From Prostheceraeus crozeri (lineage: Eukaryota > Platyhelminthes > Polycladida > Euryleptidae): 64,000 nucleotides of DNA. The stretch's first letter is position 1, and each line of letters begins with the position of its first letter. The notes beneath the pieces were generated by a model. That model ran no database searches and was not told the DNA's origin. It saw only the letters and a program-made list of their open reading frames with translations. Where the stretch lies: contig CAJQUW010004469.1 of NCBI GenBank assembly GCA_907163375.1, positions 558,001 through 622,000 on the forward strand, in the 5' to 3' direction. Positions 23,371 through 36,727 of this stretch are shown here, in pieces. Position numbers and translations under genes: made by a program.

Positions 23371-24009
23371 CAAAAGTCAGAGTAGTAATAACTGATGATT
23401 TGCACCATGATTAATTGTACTGTCATCTCGTACAAAGTAATGGGAGAGAAATGATAATTAAATAACAATACTTCAGTCCTCACTAAAATATATCAGATAA
23501 AGCTAGATCAGGTTGGCATTATGCATTAGTAAGCTGGTGTTGCATAACAATAATTGATTGATAAGCATTAAATACATTGTGCATATTTTGTTTTATTATT
23601 TAGCATGAATTCCGGATACAATTTTCAATCTTTAATATTATATTATTATTTTGATCACGTTGAACAACAGGTTGTATAACGCTTCATATCAGAGTTGGAC
23701 TTATTTTGATCTATTCAATACAAGCAAGTAGTAAGGCCTTAGAGGAAAACTTTCATTTTTTATCACTACACGCTGAACAAATTAAAAATTGTTTCAACAC
23801 GCGTTCAAATGATCATATTGCATGGCTGAATTTTGTTCCTTTTGTGTTTTTTGTTTGTTGTTATAATGGTTTACTCTTTCTAGGTATGAAAGAGGTTGTT
23901 TATATATGTAGAGAGAGAGAGAATACTATATTCACGGCAAATTCATGCATGTGACTACATTAACACCATAACATCATTCATAAATAACATAGAAAATTAA
24001 AGGAAAATA

Positions 24010-26110
24010 AAAAAAATGAACGAGTTCGTAGTCCTTCACTGTGCCACTCCACTTGTCTGCCTTATGTACTTTCGAATTGCTTCCAGAGCACTTGCCGATT
24101 TGTGATGACGAACTCTAGTATCCGATGGAATTCTGTTCCAAAAGCTGGCACCAAAATAGCGGATAGAATTTTTCCCATACTTGACAGTTCTAAATTTGGG
24201 CTGTTGGAGGACGCTTCTGTGAGACTTATCTGGAGCAGGACAGAAAATGTGCATGAGAGGAATAGGAGCAATACCTGGCTCTTCCATACTAATGGTAATT
24301 AGCTTATGTTCCTTATGTTCCTCATTCTTATAAACAGTCCAGGAGTTTTGAATTGATTTCATGAGTCGGTGTAGGGTCAAATACCAGCACTCAAGCAGAC
24401 TGCATGCATTCAAGGATACTTGCAATGACTCTATAGGAGATGTGTAATCCATCATGCTGTGTCGAAGGCACCTCGCATGCTGTCAAGCTTACGCTGTGCA
24501 GATGGTGATGCAAATAGCAGAAGCGGTGAAACATAGTCGAAATGAGGCTTTACGTAAGTTTGAATTAAACGTCACCTGACTTTCTTGTTAATAAATTTCC
24601 TTACACGATTTATGCCGTTTAGCTTCCATGCAACTTTGCGAGTAATAGTTTTGACATGATCCTCAAAGTAAAGGACTTGTCGATCGTGACACCAAGCAAT
24701 CGGAGCCCACTCGACTGTTCAAGAGTCTCGCCATTAACTTTGAAACGTAGATCTTCCGAGTGATCACCCCATGCGACACATTGACATTTCTCGTTGTTCA
24801 TTTTCATGCAGTTTTGTCTAGTCATCGCCAAGTTACATCTAATGTCTGAGTTGCTAGTTTCTGAACACGAGAAAGACTATCATCTGCTATCCACATCGTG
24901 ATGTCATCTGCATATATAGAGATACTTACACCCAATGATTGAATCAAAATGATGAGATCATTTAGATAAATGTTCCATAATAACGGTCCTAGCTGAGAAC
25001 CCTGGGGAATTCCTTTTGTCATGCTGTAACAGTTGTCAAACTTTTGTCCATTCAATCTCACATAGTTCTCTCTGCCACTAAGATATGATCTCATGATACT
25101 TAATGCAGTGCTTTGTAATCCATAGGCTTTAAGCTTTTGTAGAAGCAATTCGTGAGATATACTGTCAAAAGCTGCACTCAGATCTAGCACAATAACAGCA
25201 ACTGTTTTCTTCTTGTCGATGCCAAGCTTCCACGACTCAGTCATAAACACAAGGGCACTCTCAGTACTGTGATTACGTTTGTAGGCAAATTGGTATGGTG
25301 ATAATTTTGGAATAATGAAGCGAGACAATTGCAATGTCAAAATAGATTCAAATACTTTTGAAAACTGATTCAGAACGGTCACGGGTCGATATCGATTAAC
25401 ATCACATCGATTGCCACCTTTACAAACAGGCTACCAAAGACCCCGTTTCATAGTCGATGGAAATTCTCCTGAAGAAATGCAAACATTGAAAAGATATGAT
25501 AACACCATGGAAATAACAGGAGCGGAGATTTTAACAACACTAGCTGGAATTCCATCTATGCCGGCTGACTTGCCGCTTTTGACTTTTGTCTTGATCACAT
25601 CTTCAATAGTGGATTGGGATATCCTCATGAAGCTGAAATCGTCCCTTTCCACATTGTCCGTGATAAGCTTCGTGCTGAGATGGTCTAAAGATTTGCTTTC
25701 AGTTCCTCTTTGAGTTGAACTTTCGGTACATATGCTTTCAAAATGCATACCTAATTCACTCGCAATCTTCTTTTCGTCGACTATGATGCGGTTTCCATCT
25801 TTCAACATAATTTTGGTGTGATCTCTTTGATTCTTCCCTCTCAAGTATGTCCCAAATGTTCTGTAGAAGTCATGTATATCTTGTGAATCACATTTATCGT
25901 TGAAGTATTTAGTTGCTTCCTCTCTGTTTAACTTGCTTTCTGTTTTTTGCCACATTAGTTTTTGTTTCCATGCATACGAGCTTTTGTCTCTCTTCCCAGA
26001 TATCATGGGGGTTCTGTTAAGCCATTTGCGTTTCTGACGTCTAGCAGATGGTCGTTATTTGCAGGTAAACCTTTGGCTACCTTTTTATATGATATATGAC
26101 ATCAGGCCGA
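24010..26110 (-). mobile_element. Jockey/CR1-like non-LTR retrotransposon, 5'-truncated and mutated
   Basis: Minus-strand coding runs from about 26110 to 24036 and represents the polymerase half of ORF2, from the region before the fingers to the C-terminal RYFGASFWNRIPSDTRV tail. The endonuclease domain is missing, so the copy is 5'-truncated. The main frame has one stop at 25430-25428 and shifts near 26030, 24830 and 24660. Between 24660 and 24460 another frame gives EDHVKTITRKVAWKLN and VKPHFDYVSPL, standard for this part of the protein. Beyond 24036 the 3' untranslated part is not well bounded; a (GA)n run lies near 23911. A hAT MITE lies just to its right. Confidence 0.82.
24822..26006 (-). 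pseudogene. Reverse transcriptase core of the Jockey/CR1-like element
   Basis: One frame covers about 395 codons with a single TAG at 25430-25428 (after MKRGLW). Motifs run in order: SAGIDGIPASVVK (block 1), KGGNRCDVNRYRPVTVLNQF (block 2), FAYKRNHSTESAL, VIVLDLSAAFDSISHELL (motif A with catalytic D), MTKGIPQGSQLGPLLW (motif B) and ISIYADDITMW (motif C, the catalytic YADD). All polymerase motifs are therefore present, and the copy failed by a few point changes. The protein would copy its own RNA at a nicked target site. The frame is lost near 24830, after TLDVTWR. Clade is not certain: Jockey, CR1, L2 and Rex-like elements share these motifs. Confidence 0.88.
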
Positions 26111-26382
26111 TAGTAATATCCAGTCATAAGCCTTCGCGTACTCACAAGTCCAACACAGCATGATTGCACGAATGATGCTAGCTTTTATTGATTCAAAGTC
26201 CATTCAAAGGGCCTACTACGCAAGATTTAATGAAAATTTGGATAAAATATAGAAATATAACAATAACGTGATGCACAAACATAGGTATAAAGAAGACATT
26301 AATCAATGAGAGCATTTGATGATACACTGTATTAGGCACTGTATATATACAGTGCCTATATATCCATATATGGACTTTATGC

Positions 26383-27095
26383 CAGTGGTGGGCAACGCGT
26401 GGCCCACGGAGACATTTTGGGTGGCCCCCACCGCTCCTCATATCTAAAGTGGCCCACTGACATTATTTGAATCGATTATGTGAAAATGATTCCCTCCGAC
26501 TTCTACCCTTGAGAGGTGCATCCAAGGGTGTGGGATCCTCTTTAGAATTTGCAAAATCATTTATTAGCAACTAAATGAGCAATATGATGGCACAAAAAAC
26601 AAACATTGACATTCGAATTATCCAACCATGCTCCTTTCGCAATGAATATCCTCTCGCATACGCGATAAATGGTCATCACCTGCTCGAGTTTGTGCTAAGT
26701 CAATAGTATTCAATGCCCTGCTGAGCATGTTTCTCTACGTAATAAACCACGCCTCAATGAACATTGAAAGAGGCTATATAAATTAGATCTTGACTACTAA
26801 TGAAGGAATCCAACCGCATGCTTTTGACAGGCCAACATTTTTCAAATAATCTTGCTGAATTCCATTTGTATACTACTACACTAATAGATATTTACTCCAC
26901 TATTATATATTAGCACACGACTATCATTTGTGGAGCCCATGCACGGTTTTTGAACACTTAAAAGTACGGAATAAGAGAATATAAAGCCTTAATAAGATAA
27001 ACAAGATAATACTGCCTTTTAGAATTGGTGGCCCGCGAGCCTTTTCGTGGGCCACTACTTGTGGCCCGCTATCCCAACTTGGTTGCCCACCACTG
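26383..27095. mobile_element. Non-autonomous hAT element (MITE) with perfect 8-bp target duplication
   Basis: The element begins cagtggtgggcaac and ends gttgcccaccactg, a 14-bp perfect terminal inverted repeat of the hAT type. GC-rich 'gtggccca' subterminal motifs follow at both ends. It is flanked by ctttatgc on both sides (26375-26382 and 27096-27103), an exact 8-bp duplication. At 713 bp it has no transposase frame. The interior is AT-rich and resembles nothing I recognise. No second copy of this family was seen in the window. Confidence 0.92.
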
Positions 27096-27349
27096 CTTTA
27101 TGCAAAGCTATAAGATTATAGTACCGGTGCAATCATGTAGAATAAATTCAGATGTAGGTCTTATGTAGCCTTATCGCCTCTGAAAAGCTACAGTGGAAGA
27201 TGAAGCCAGTAAGTTGAGAGTGTTGAGACTTATGTATCTGTCAGAGGTAAAAGTGAGGGATTGAGATGGCTAGCTGACAGTTGTTACGTAATAAGACCAT
27301 TGATGTTTGTCTGTTATTAATACATGAAGCTAGCAAAACATCTACACGT

Positions 27350-27563
27350 ATTTATCATTCCCCCGAAATCTGCGGACGTAATAAACAGAGATCAGAGAAC
27401 AATTTTCCAAATTACTGAGGTCGTAAGTCGCGTTAGACAGGAAGTCGTTATGCACAGGTTGTATTAGATAGGCGATATAGTATTTTTGCATCGGTACCAA
27501 ATTTTTTGGTCGTAATCGACAGGATGTCATTAAAACCAGAGTCGTTAATGACAGGGACTACTG
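27350..27563 (-). repeat. Possible pogo/Tigger-like transposon terminus
   Basis: Read on the minus strand from 27563 the sequence starts CAGTAGTCCCTGTCATTAAC next to a TA. It then repeats a loose 'CCTGTC..TAACGAC' phrase several times (cctgtcgattacgac, ctgtgcataacgac, cctgtctaacgcgac). Repeated subterminal motifs after a CAGT start are typical of pogo/Tigger-like ends. The opposite end was not found, so this would be a lone terminus. Confidence 0.33.
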
Positions 27564-28432
27564 TATACTGTGAATCACTATAGCGGTTTCATTAACTGTC
27601 ATATCGCGGAGCTCAATTCATTGAATTGTTGAAGCTAAATGCCATCACTATATGGAGTAATGCTTTATCTGCATGTCCATAGAAATTCTAAGTCAATTTT
27701 CGTGGATATTGTGTGCGAGATATACATACTACTGATAATAATCAATGTTGCCATATCGTCACCGGCCGGTACCTATCTTGCCCCATATCATGCGACTGAA
27801 TTTATCCGCAGTAATATGAGATGGATTGCATTAATTGCTTTGTTAATCACTTATCATTAATGCTTCTTTATACTTGTGGAAATAGTCGACTTTTCTCTTT
27901 TCTTAGAGTTGATCTTTATTGTAATAAATTGGCAGCCCCAACGTTTTGCAGATTCGAAATTCTGCTAATACAACACAACATCCCTCCCTAGAATGATAAC
28001 TCGGGTTAGGTAACAGAAAGCAACAAGATCATTTCGCCATTGTGATACAGTATTATTTACCGCTGTTAACTTTTAAGTAAGCTTTCACCCCATAATCGCT
28101 GATCAGATTGATGGATTTTGTTAAGAAATATGCATTCATGCAAGTTGCAAATTTGTTTGTTTTTATCTTCTATATCACAGAAATACTTCGACATTTATCC
28201 GAAGACATATTATTTCTACTGTGCATACACTAAATGTACATTATACTATCTATTTGATAAAATGTCAGTAGATTAATTGATGTCAGTGCATGATTTCAAT
28301 AAGCATAATACTGCGTGCGTACTATGCTCGTGTATTGCAGTATTACATTCTACACTATATCCCATAAAATGTGACTATCAAGCAAAAAAGCATGTTTTGA
28401 ATGATTGTTTTTTTATCAACTGCAGATGCATA

Positions 28433-28979
28433 CTTTCGGAAGCAGACTTTCGTGAAAAGTGAGATCCAAGTGTAACCGTCATTGCTAGCAAAGATTTTTT
28501 TAAATAGTCACTTCACTTTTGCTGACAATCTGCAGTAGTGCTAGAAAAGAGATGGATGAATGCTTTGAGTCATAGGTTGAACATCTGCACCGGTAAGCAC
28601 ATGGAAACATTCCTTAAAGCTATTGAAGCAATGCTGCGCGTTATCGCGTTATGTCCTTTTCGAGGTCATAGCAAATTCATCACAAATTTACAAAATCACA
28701 AATTCAATCAAAATCACAATTTTTAGTGCATTAAAATATTTCCGACAACATAACGCGCAGCATTGCTTCGATAGATTTAAAGGAATGTTCCCATGTTCTT
28801 ACCGGTGCAGACGTTTAACCTATGGCTCAAAGCATTCATCTATTTAGTTGCTAGCACTCGTGTAAGTTGTCAACAGAAGTGTCTATTTTCAAAATCTTTA
28901 CTATCTTTGATCTTTACTATCTACTATCAATGACGTCAACACTTGGATAGCACTTTTCACAAAAGTCTGCTTCCCAAAG
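28433..28979. repeat. Long foldback: about 215-bp imperfect inverted repeat
   Basis: Outer ends ctttcggaagcagac (28433-28447) and gtctgcttcccaaag (28965-28979) pair. The pairing continues inwards with gaps to gcaatgctgcgcgttat (about 28629-28645) and ataacgcgcagcattgc (28750-28766). Part of the arms, from 28535 inward, is over 85% complementary by eye; the outer part has indels. The loop is about 100 bp. There is no coding sequence and no obvious target duplication. It is a candidate foldback MITE. Confidence 0.82.
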
Positions 28980-31900
28980 TGAACAGCTATGCTCTAATTC
29001 ATTAATACTTAAAGAATCGTCTCGTTGAGAGACATTGCCATTATTATTTTCTTACAAATCCCCATGTAGAATGTTAGAAATCCGATTACCATGTCTGACC
29101 AACAATTATAAGCAAACATGTGATTGGCTGTCGACAGAACAAACATTTTGAAACTCTTTTTAATCCAGATTACATCGTCCCGTGACGTTGTTGTTCAAAT
29201 GACAATGTATATAAAGCCTGGTAAGAAATTATAAATAGCCAACTTCAATTTAACTCAATTCTGGTATTTTATTTAAAGCAAGGATAGTTTATGGGAACGC
29301 AACTTCTGGTCCGTGTCCCTGAAATCGTGAATTTAATTCACTGAAAATTAAATAGATTAGAATATATCCTTGTCTCACAATAAGAATGTGAGTCTATCGC
29401 TGATCACATCATGTAATACTGATTGACAATTGACAAAGACAGCCTACAGTGATATACAAGGACGATACAAAACGGACGCCAAAGTAAATAACACACGTTC
29501 AAACATCGGACCCAACGAGTAGCACACTATTCAAGCAGATCTCGAAGAGGATTGCTTTCGAACATAATAACATATTGTGAACTTGACCCGCATTTGCTAG
29601 TGCACATTGTGAATTTGCGAGATCAAACAATGACCTCTAGATACATAAATCTTGCATAACGATTGACTTAGTGATGACCTTTTCATCAACGATTTTGACC
29701 TTTTTCATAGATATATTTCGGTCCAATGAATAACTAAAGTTAGCCATGAAACACTTAATCGCACTGAGGACGTTTTCGAATTAAATCTGCCCCTTTTCGC
29801 AATTGAAACCATTGAAATTTGATTCCGATGCCTCTTGCTAGAAGCAATGCATTTACTTATACAAAGAGCTGAAACCAGGCCGGATTTCCCCCCCAGGACC
29901 CCGCCCGGGCATGCATTGCCTCCAAAATATATGGTCCGGGCCCGTATTGACTTCAATCTAGATCTGGGTCAGTAAACTGAATTTTTCCTTAATGAAATAT
30001 CGAAGCACATTTGTCGATGTGATCGCTTAAAAACAATTAAAATAGGAAATCATTGATTAGATGATTGATTGTTGCATGTTAGTCTGCTGGTTTAACTGAT
30101 ATTTCATTTCTTTATTATCTTCTAGATTTTTTAGAAATTTATTTATGACTTCCTCGTTGATATGACAATATTTTCTTCTCATTGTTCAAGAATTATGTTG
30201 ACAAATTGTTGCATTAATGATGCCGTGAATTCAATCAATCAACATGTCTATTTGATGAACAATAATTTCAAACATACCATATATTCCAGCCGGGGCTCTT
30301 AATATTCTAGGTCCGGGCACACTTCCAGCTTTGCTTATACAAAAGCCTCAATGATACACACATGAGCAGTTCCTCACAGAGATAAACATAGACCTGTGCT
30401 TCGGCTGACTTTCATTTTTCAACGCTTCATCAATTGATAGAATTTAGCAAAGTTCCAGCAACCTTTGATTGAAGTCGAGTATTGAAAATGTAATTCAAAC
30501 TGCATTAATATTGAAATATCTTAGTAGAATAAGTCATGCTATTCTCCCAACTTACCAGTACATTTCGTATAATTCATGCCGGTTGTAGATTACTTTGAAA
30601 ACTAGACAACTGATATCTCAGCCTTTGACTGAGACCACGCAGTAGTCTGTGATTGCTAGGGATTAATTCTGCGCAGTGTAAACTGGAGACTGTGAAAGCC
30701 ATCTGATTTTGAGTACGAAAGCGAGCTATAGCGAGAGAATTATAAAAGACGAAAGCTCATGCGAAGACATTGAGTTTTGGTAGTCGAGGACTACGAAAGT
30801 TCTCGCAGCTCTTCGAAATTCTTTAAAATCTCCAGTTTTACAGTATACGATGCCGCAATATTTTGTTTTTCACATTATCTATTAATTTTTTCACAGTGAA
30901 AAGAAGTCCCATTTCTTGGATTTTAGTTTGCAAATGACTTAGATATATGTTAAGTCTTGATCGTGGGAATTAAAACGGTTGAAGTTATAGAATTCGAGAA
31001 TTTCTACTATGAGCATGGTGCTGTCGTTTTAGTTAGTGATCGATGGTTTTGTTGAAGACATTGTCTTCTATCAACATTTAAAAATAGGATCCTGTTTTAT
31101 GCAAGCAGGAGCTAAAATCGACTTTTTTGAATCGTAAAGTAATCTCAGGCTAATGAATTGAATTATGAATCAAGTCTGCATGCGCAACAGCCAGAAGTTG
31201 CAGCAGAAACTTATGACACCGTTCCTAGCCTTCATCATCACATCAAAATGCTTAAATCGCCATACCTCGTGTCGTGAAATAAAACTTGTTAGAATCAATA
31301 AGCAATACTTGATCACAAAATTGCTTTTATACAGCCTGCTGTATACAAGTGTCCAAAGTTCACTTCTAATTCGAAGTACTGCAGCGCAAAATTTACAGGA
31401 TTAATTTTCTGATTCAAAGTATTCCAAACGTGCACGATAATTCCATCTTTGAGGGGCAATAATAATTTCTGATTTTTCCTGTAAACCTGCATGAAAAGAA
31501 GACAAAATCATCCATTTTCAACGTTGATTCAATCTTTCATCAGTTCAACTCTGAATATGAAGTACTTTTCCTTCTCCAAATAAACGAATTCTCAGCCAAT
31601 TCATTCTCCATGGAATATTTTCCATTTCTACAAAGACTATCATCAAAACTTTTGTCTTCGTGCACTCAGTTACAAACAATGGCTGTATTAAGAATCGTAT
31701 TTCTTTATATTGGATTGAATTTATGTTTCTGGTCTACTATTTTTGCAGAAGACAAATACATACATTCATTGCACAACAGCTGTTTTACTTTCCGAGATAT
31801 ACAGGAAAATCGTAGATCTTTGCCTGACAACAGACTAAATCGACGCGAAAACTAGCATGTTTTGTGTATGTTTACTTAATGGTAACGCAAATAAAGGATG

Positions 31901-32694
31901 AGCTGTATGCCTACATTCAACAATAAAGACAATTTATAAAAATTCTATTTCCACCGTAACCAGAACTTCCTTCCGGATATAAGATGACATAACAGTATTG
32001 CTTTTTATATTTCAAAATTTGTTGATTCCCTATCAACGTAAGTCTTCTCTGGAATATAAAAAGGCCCAAATTAAAGCTGTATTTTCACAAAATGTAGCTA
32101 ATGTAGTTAATTCTAAACCTAGAGAGCGAGTGGGTATTCTTTGTAAATCAATTCCTGAATGTCAATATGAATCAGTATGACAGGTCAAAATCAATCTACA
32201 AAACGACAAGTATAGCTAGAATATCACTCTGAAACTTGATAAACAATGTTTAAGACTTCTAAATCGCTTTACATTATTTTGAAATTGATGTAGAACGACA
32301 TAGATAAAAGACATAAACTAAAACAAGCCAGCAAAAATTTTTAGCAAGTAATATCAAAATAATAAAAATGCAGTGTATTAATATTATTCCCACTAATAGA
32401 CGCATTTCCTCCGTGACAAAAAAATTACATTCTCATAGATAGAAAGTCAAGCATAGTCAGATTTTTGCATTTTCATTTATTGAGAAACCATCATTCGCAT
32501 TGTTCTTATGTCATAACTTAACCTTTTATATCCATAACTTTTATTGTGGGTTACTCGTATTGGCGGTGGTGTTCCACAGAAGCTTGTTTTACTACGTCTC
32601 GAAATATCTTTCTAAGGCTGAACTACTATTTTCCTCATCTACCATTTTTTCATCACATGTTACGCAAACTGAAATATCATTAGATACTTGTAGA

Positions 32695-33193
32695 CACAGA
32701 ATTAGATTGCTTAAGCACATCACTTTGCTAGAAGTCCAAACTGATTCAAAACGTTGACACATGCAGGAACTTACTATGTGGGTAAAAAGAAATTTTTTAT
32801 ACATATAAGAGATAGGAAAAATAGTTGTGCGCCGCTTACGGATTGCTGTGAATTTTCAAAATGCTCCGATCGCCACCATTCCTTCAGATTCGAAGAATTC
32901 AGATCTTTGCGCAAAAGTTTTCTCGATAATGTTGGGCCCCCCGATCATTATTAAAAAGTTAGCAGGCGCACGAAAAAACTTTCACCAACTTCCATGTAGA
33001 ACTTGACATCGACTGTCTCTTTGCTGTGTGATCCTGTTGATTGCAGTCACTGAAACTTCGATATTGAACTGGCTGTTCATTGTTCGATTGCAATGGTATT
33101 ATGTCAGCAGATTGTGCCATCTCATAGGCATTACATGTTCCAATGCTTCGTTTCTAGTCAAACAGAAGAAGAGATGGCCTGTCTAATTCTATG
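32695..33193 (+). mobile_element. hAT-like MITE, family B copy 2
   Basis: It begins cacagaattaga and ends tctaattctatg, with 8-bp flanks cttgtaga (32687-32694) and tttgtagg (33194-33201) that differ by two transitions. The body matches the copies at 7810 and 36236 over its whole length, with the segment gaagtccaaactgattcaaa shared only with the 36236 copy. It is non-coding. Confidence 0.72.
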
Positions 33194-34157
33194 TTTGTAG
33201 GTATACGCAATTGACCAAGCACCGGGATAATTTACATTTTTCATTGAGACAGTTCATTTTGTCCGAACTGCCGGGAGAAGGAACATTCTTGGTCTCCAAA
33301 TGATTAAGTTTATTGCTAAAAGTAATCCGCGACAGGCCTTCGGCGTCCTCCGCCTTCCTAGGTCGATAGTATGGCGGATTAGAGCGGACTACTGCACTTT
33401 TGATAAATGAGGTCCGGTATTCGCGAAGAGTTTCCTTTTCTGCAAAATTGTAAGTTTATCATCAAATTTTTCCCGGTTATCCGAAGATAATCGATGACAG
33501 CGGAAAATGTGTCAAATAAAAGATCATAGCGAGATGAATAATGAGGACAATAAATTAACAACACTGATGTTGCTGATATATTTGTCACTCACAAAACTGC
33601 TGTACTTTAAGATGATTGCATTCTGATCAACAATTTCGGAAAGAAAGATTTGCGAAAGATTTGTGACATTACTTATAGAATTCATTAGTCACATTAAACT
33701 GTTGGAATATTACTATTGAATATGAAGCCCATGATTTCTCCTTCCATGAGTTTTGAAATGTCATGAGTTAGAACAGCACATGAACAGAAGTAAGAACAGC
33801 GCTCAGGCTCTGTGTGGAAGATGCAAACGACGAGCGAAGTGGAGAACTGCCATACAAGCGAACCGTCGTACCCAATATGGATGGAACAATCGACGTTAAA
33901 TGGTATAAGCACAAATAAGCAAGTATGAGACTAGAATACGCGACCAAAGGTTTGAAAATACACGCAGCTGAACCCAGAAGAGTATAAATAATCTTATAGC
34001 TGGCATGTTCAAGATGAAAATGCAATAGACAAATGAAATGAATTCTTGACATTTTTCAAATCTATTGTATGTGCGAACTGGTAATGCAACATCTGTTTCT
34101 AACCTCTCTTAATTGGCAACATGCATTGGAGCCAGTACCTAAAATGTCTGAGCAAAT

Positions 34158-34352
34158 GGATGAGCAAACTAAAGGGCTGCACATCAGCTTCTTACACTGT
34201 TGAATTTACTTTCAGTATCAACTCAGGATGTTGAACTTTAAGTTACCATTTCGTTTACGACTTCACTCACTGACTACAACATCCTGAGTTGATACTGAAA
34301 GTAAATTCAACAGTGTAAGAAGCTGATGTGCAGCCCTTTAGTTTGCTCATCC
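34158..34352. repeat. Perfect 76-bp inverted repeat with 43-bp loop
   Basis: Left arm 34158-34233 and right arm 34277-34352 are exact reverse complements by eye, starting ggatgagcaaactaaagggc and ending with its complement. The loop is 34234-34276. Perfect identity implies a recent origin or correction between arms. A transcript would form an extended hairpin. No protein coding, promoter or miRNA-family similarity was recognised. Confidence 0.93.
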
Positions 34353-36235
34353 CGTCTGTATAGGCTATTCCAGTGCTCTGTTAGCCAAACTGAAAAGTTC
34401 TTGAACGACATCTGCTGTTCCTAAATGATTCTGTGGATAAATCGTACAAAGCTTTGGACATTAAGAATACATTGACCATCTTACCAAAATGAAACGCCTT
34501 TGTTTTTGAAGACGGATATTGGACATTTGTCATAAACCAGGTAATAATTAGTCAATTATTATAATTACTAATTAACCACAGACCGCTTATTTAAACACTG
34601 TGATGTCAATGAATTGCGAATGTACCGACCTTACATGGAGTCTGTATAAATTACATGAACATCATGCATGAAATTGAATAAATTAATAAAGTATTTACTT
34701 CTTAACTGTGATGTAGATGCATTATCTTGTACTTCAGCATCCTGTATCTTATATTTCCTTTCCCACACTTGCTTCTTCGCGTCCACAGCATATAGCGCTT
34801 CATCTTTAACTAAGAATGAATAAATCCGTAATAATTATTAAGATGTGATTAAAACAGTAATCCATTGTGATGTCTGTTTCTTCTTGCGGAAATCAGTCAA
34901 ATTCTAACTTTCATAATGTTTTATGCAAAACTTCAGTCGATATTTCATTTGTGTAATTTTGTGTAAAGCTTCGGTTGATATTTCAAATGTTCAAAGTTTT
35001 TTCCTATGTACGCATGCATCCATAATTAACAGTTCGGTCATCTTGTTGCTTGCTGTAAATACCATTTCAAAATTCAAATTTCACTCCTTCAAAAATTGAT
35101 CTCTAGAGTATCTATTGAAAGTTGATGGTAGATGGCTTTGATAAATGATGCGTTTTGATCAATTATGTGAAAAGTCTTGAAACAAAGTTGGGAGCATGTT
35201 TGATTGCATTGTGATAGTTGAACCGAATTCAATACAAATAAAATCAGTGTTGAACTTCAGCAGTTTCTCTATTGTTACCCCATTTTCTTCTGATGTTGGG
35301 AGGAATTATTCAATATTTCTACTAATTCCACTCAATTAAGTCTAGTAACTTCAAGTATGCAGTTTACGTTATCAAGAACAGACTCTGTACTATTGAACAA
35401 TTATTTCAGGTGGAATGTTAGTCGTATATTACAGATGATGTTCATTATATTCCTGAAAACATTCACTACATGCGTAAAAGGATACATTTTATAGATCTTT
35501 TTATCTTTAAATGGCACTGTAAAACTAATACTGCTATTGCTCCTTGCATGTGTGCCCCAATGCTTATCCACAAGTATATGCTGATGATTTTTCACGATAT
35601 TCTCCAGTAAAATCTTTGGTAGAAGGGCCTATGTACTCTAAAACTATGTGTTATGCTTTCCAGCTATCTATTATCTATTATAAATAGTACCTATATGAGG
35701 AATGTCCTTTTCAGCTGCAACCAAATATTTATTCCTCAGAAATACACTTGTCGTTTTGGATGCATCTAACCTACATTCTTCAAACGTAGAGATACCTAAC
35801 TAATTGGTGAGAATCTGTGGCTTGATATTCGATCTATTTTGTGATAGAACTTACCTGATAAATCAACGAGTAGAATAAGCGTGTAACTCGATATATTGAA
35901 TCAGGCGTTCAGCCTTCTTAGTAAACATATAACGAAAATATTGCTATGCTTGTATCCCAACGACATTTGGCACAAGATCTTTACATTTTAATATGTGGCT
36001 CCATAATGTCTGCTGCTGCAATAAATCTCAGATAATTGATTTTATTGAATTCGATTATTCTGTATAGCAGAAGCTTGTACATGTGTTCAGCATTTTAGCT
36101 TCATCAACCAGGGCATGCCTGAGTCATATGCCCAAATATTGCAGTTTTTTGACTCTCCTCAAAACAGCTATGGATCAACAGCGTATTTTTGATGTCGAAC
36201 TATCGAAATTGTTCATATGTTCATATTGGCCAACC

Positions 36236-36719
36236 CACAGAATCAGATTGTTTAAGCGTGTTGTTTAAGTGTGGTAGAAGTCCAAACTGATTCAAAACGA
36301 TAGCACATGCAGGAACTTACCAAGTAGGCAAAAATATTTATTTAATACTTTACAGAGATAGAATAAATAGTCGTGCTGTGTGATTACTGTGAATTCCTTC
36401 AAACTGCTCCGATCGACACGATTATTTCAGATTCGAAGAATTCAGATCATTTCAGATTATGTTGGACCTTCCGATCATTATCTAAAAAGATATCAGGCGC
36501 ACGAAAAAACGTTCTCGGTGTCTCTTTTCTGTGTGATCCGGTTAATAACAGTCACTGAAGCTTCGCACAATTTGGTTTAATTGTTTAATTTTGAAGTTGC
36601 TGCTCATTGTTCGATTGCTATGGTATTATGCCAGCAGATTGTGCCATGTCATTAACGTTGCATGTTCCAATGCTTCCTTCTAGTCAAACAGAAGCGGAGA
36701 CGACCTGTCTAATTCTGTG
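36236..36719 (+). mobile_element. hAT-like MITE, family B copy 3
   Basis: It begins cacagaatcaga and ends tctaattctgtg. Flanks ggccaacc (36228-36235) and ggtcaacc (36720-36727) give an 8-bp duplication with one change. The body aligns with the copies at 7810 and 32695, with small deletions. It is non-coding and in the same orientation as the other two copies. It lies about 1 kb upstream of the exon at 37742. Confidence 0.75.
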
Positions 36720-36727
36720 GGTCAACC

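Noticed and set aside
29876-30325. GC-rich caggccggattt and aggtccgggcac patches resembling hAT (Tip100-like) ends
   Set aside because: The two ends do not pair well and no target duplication was found.
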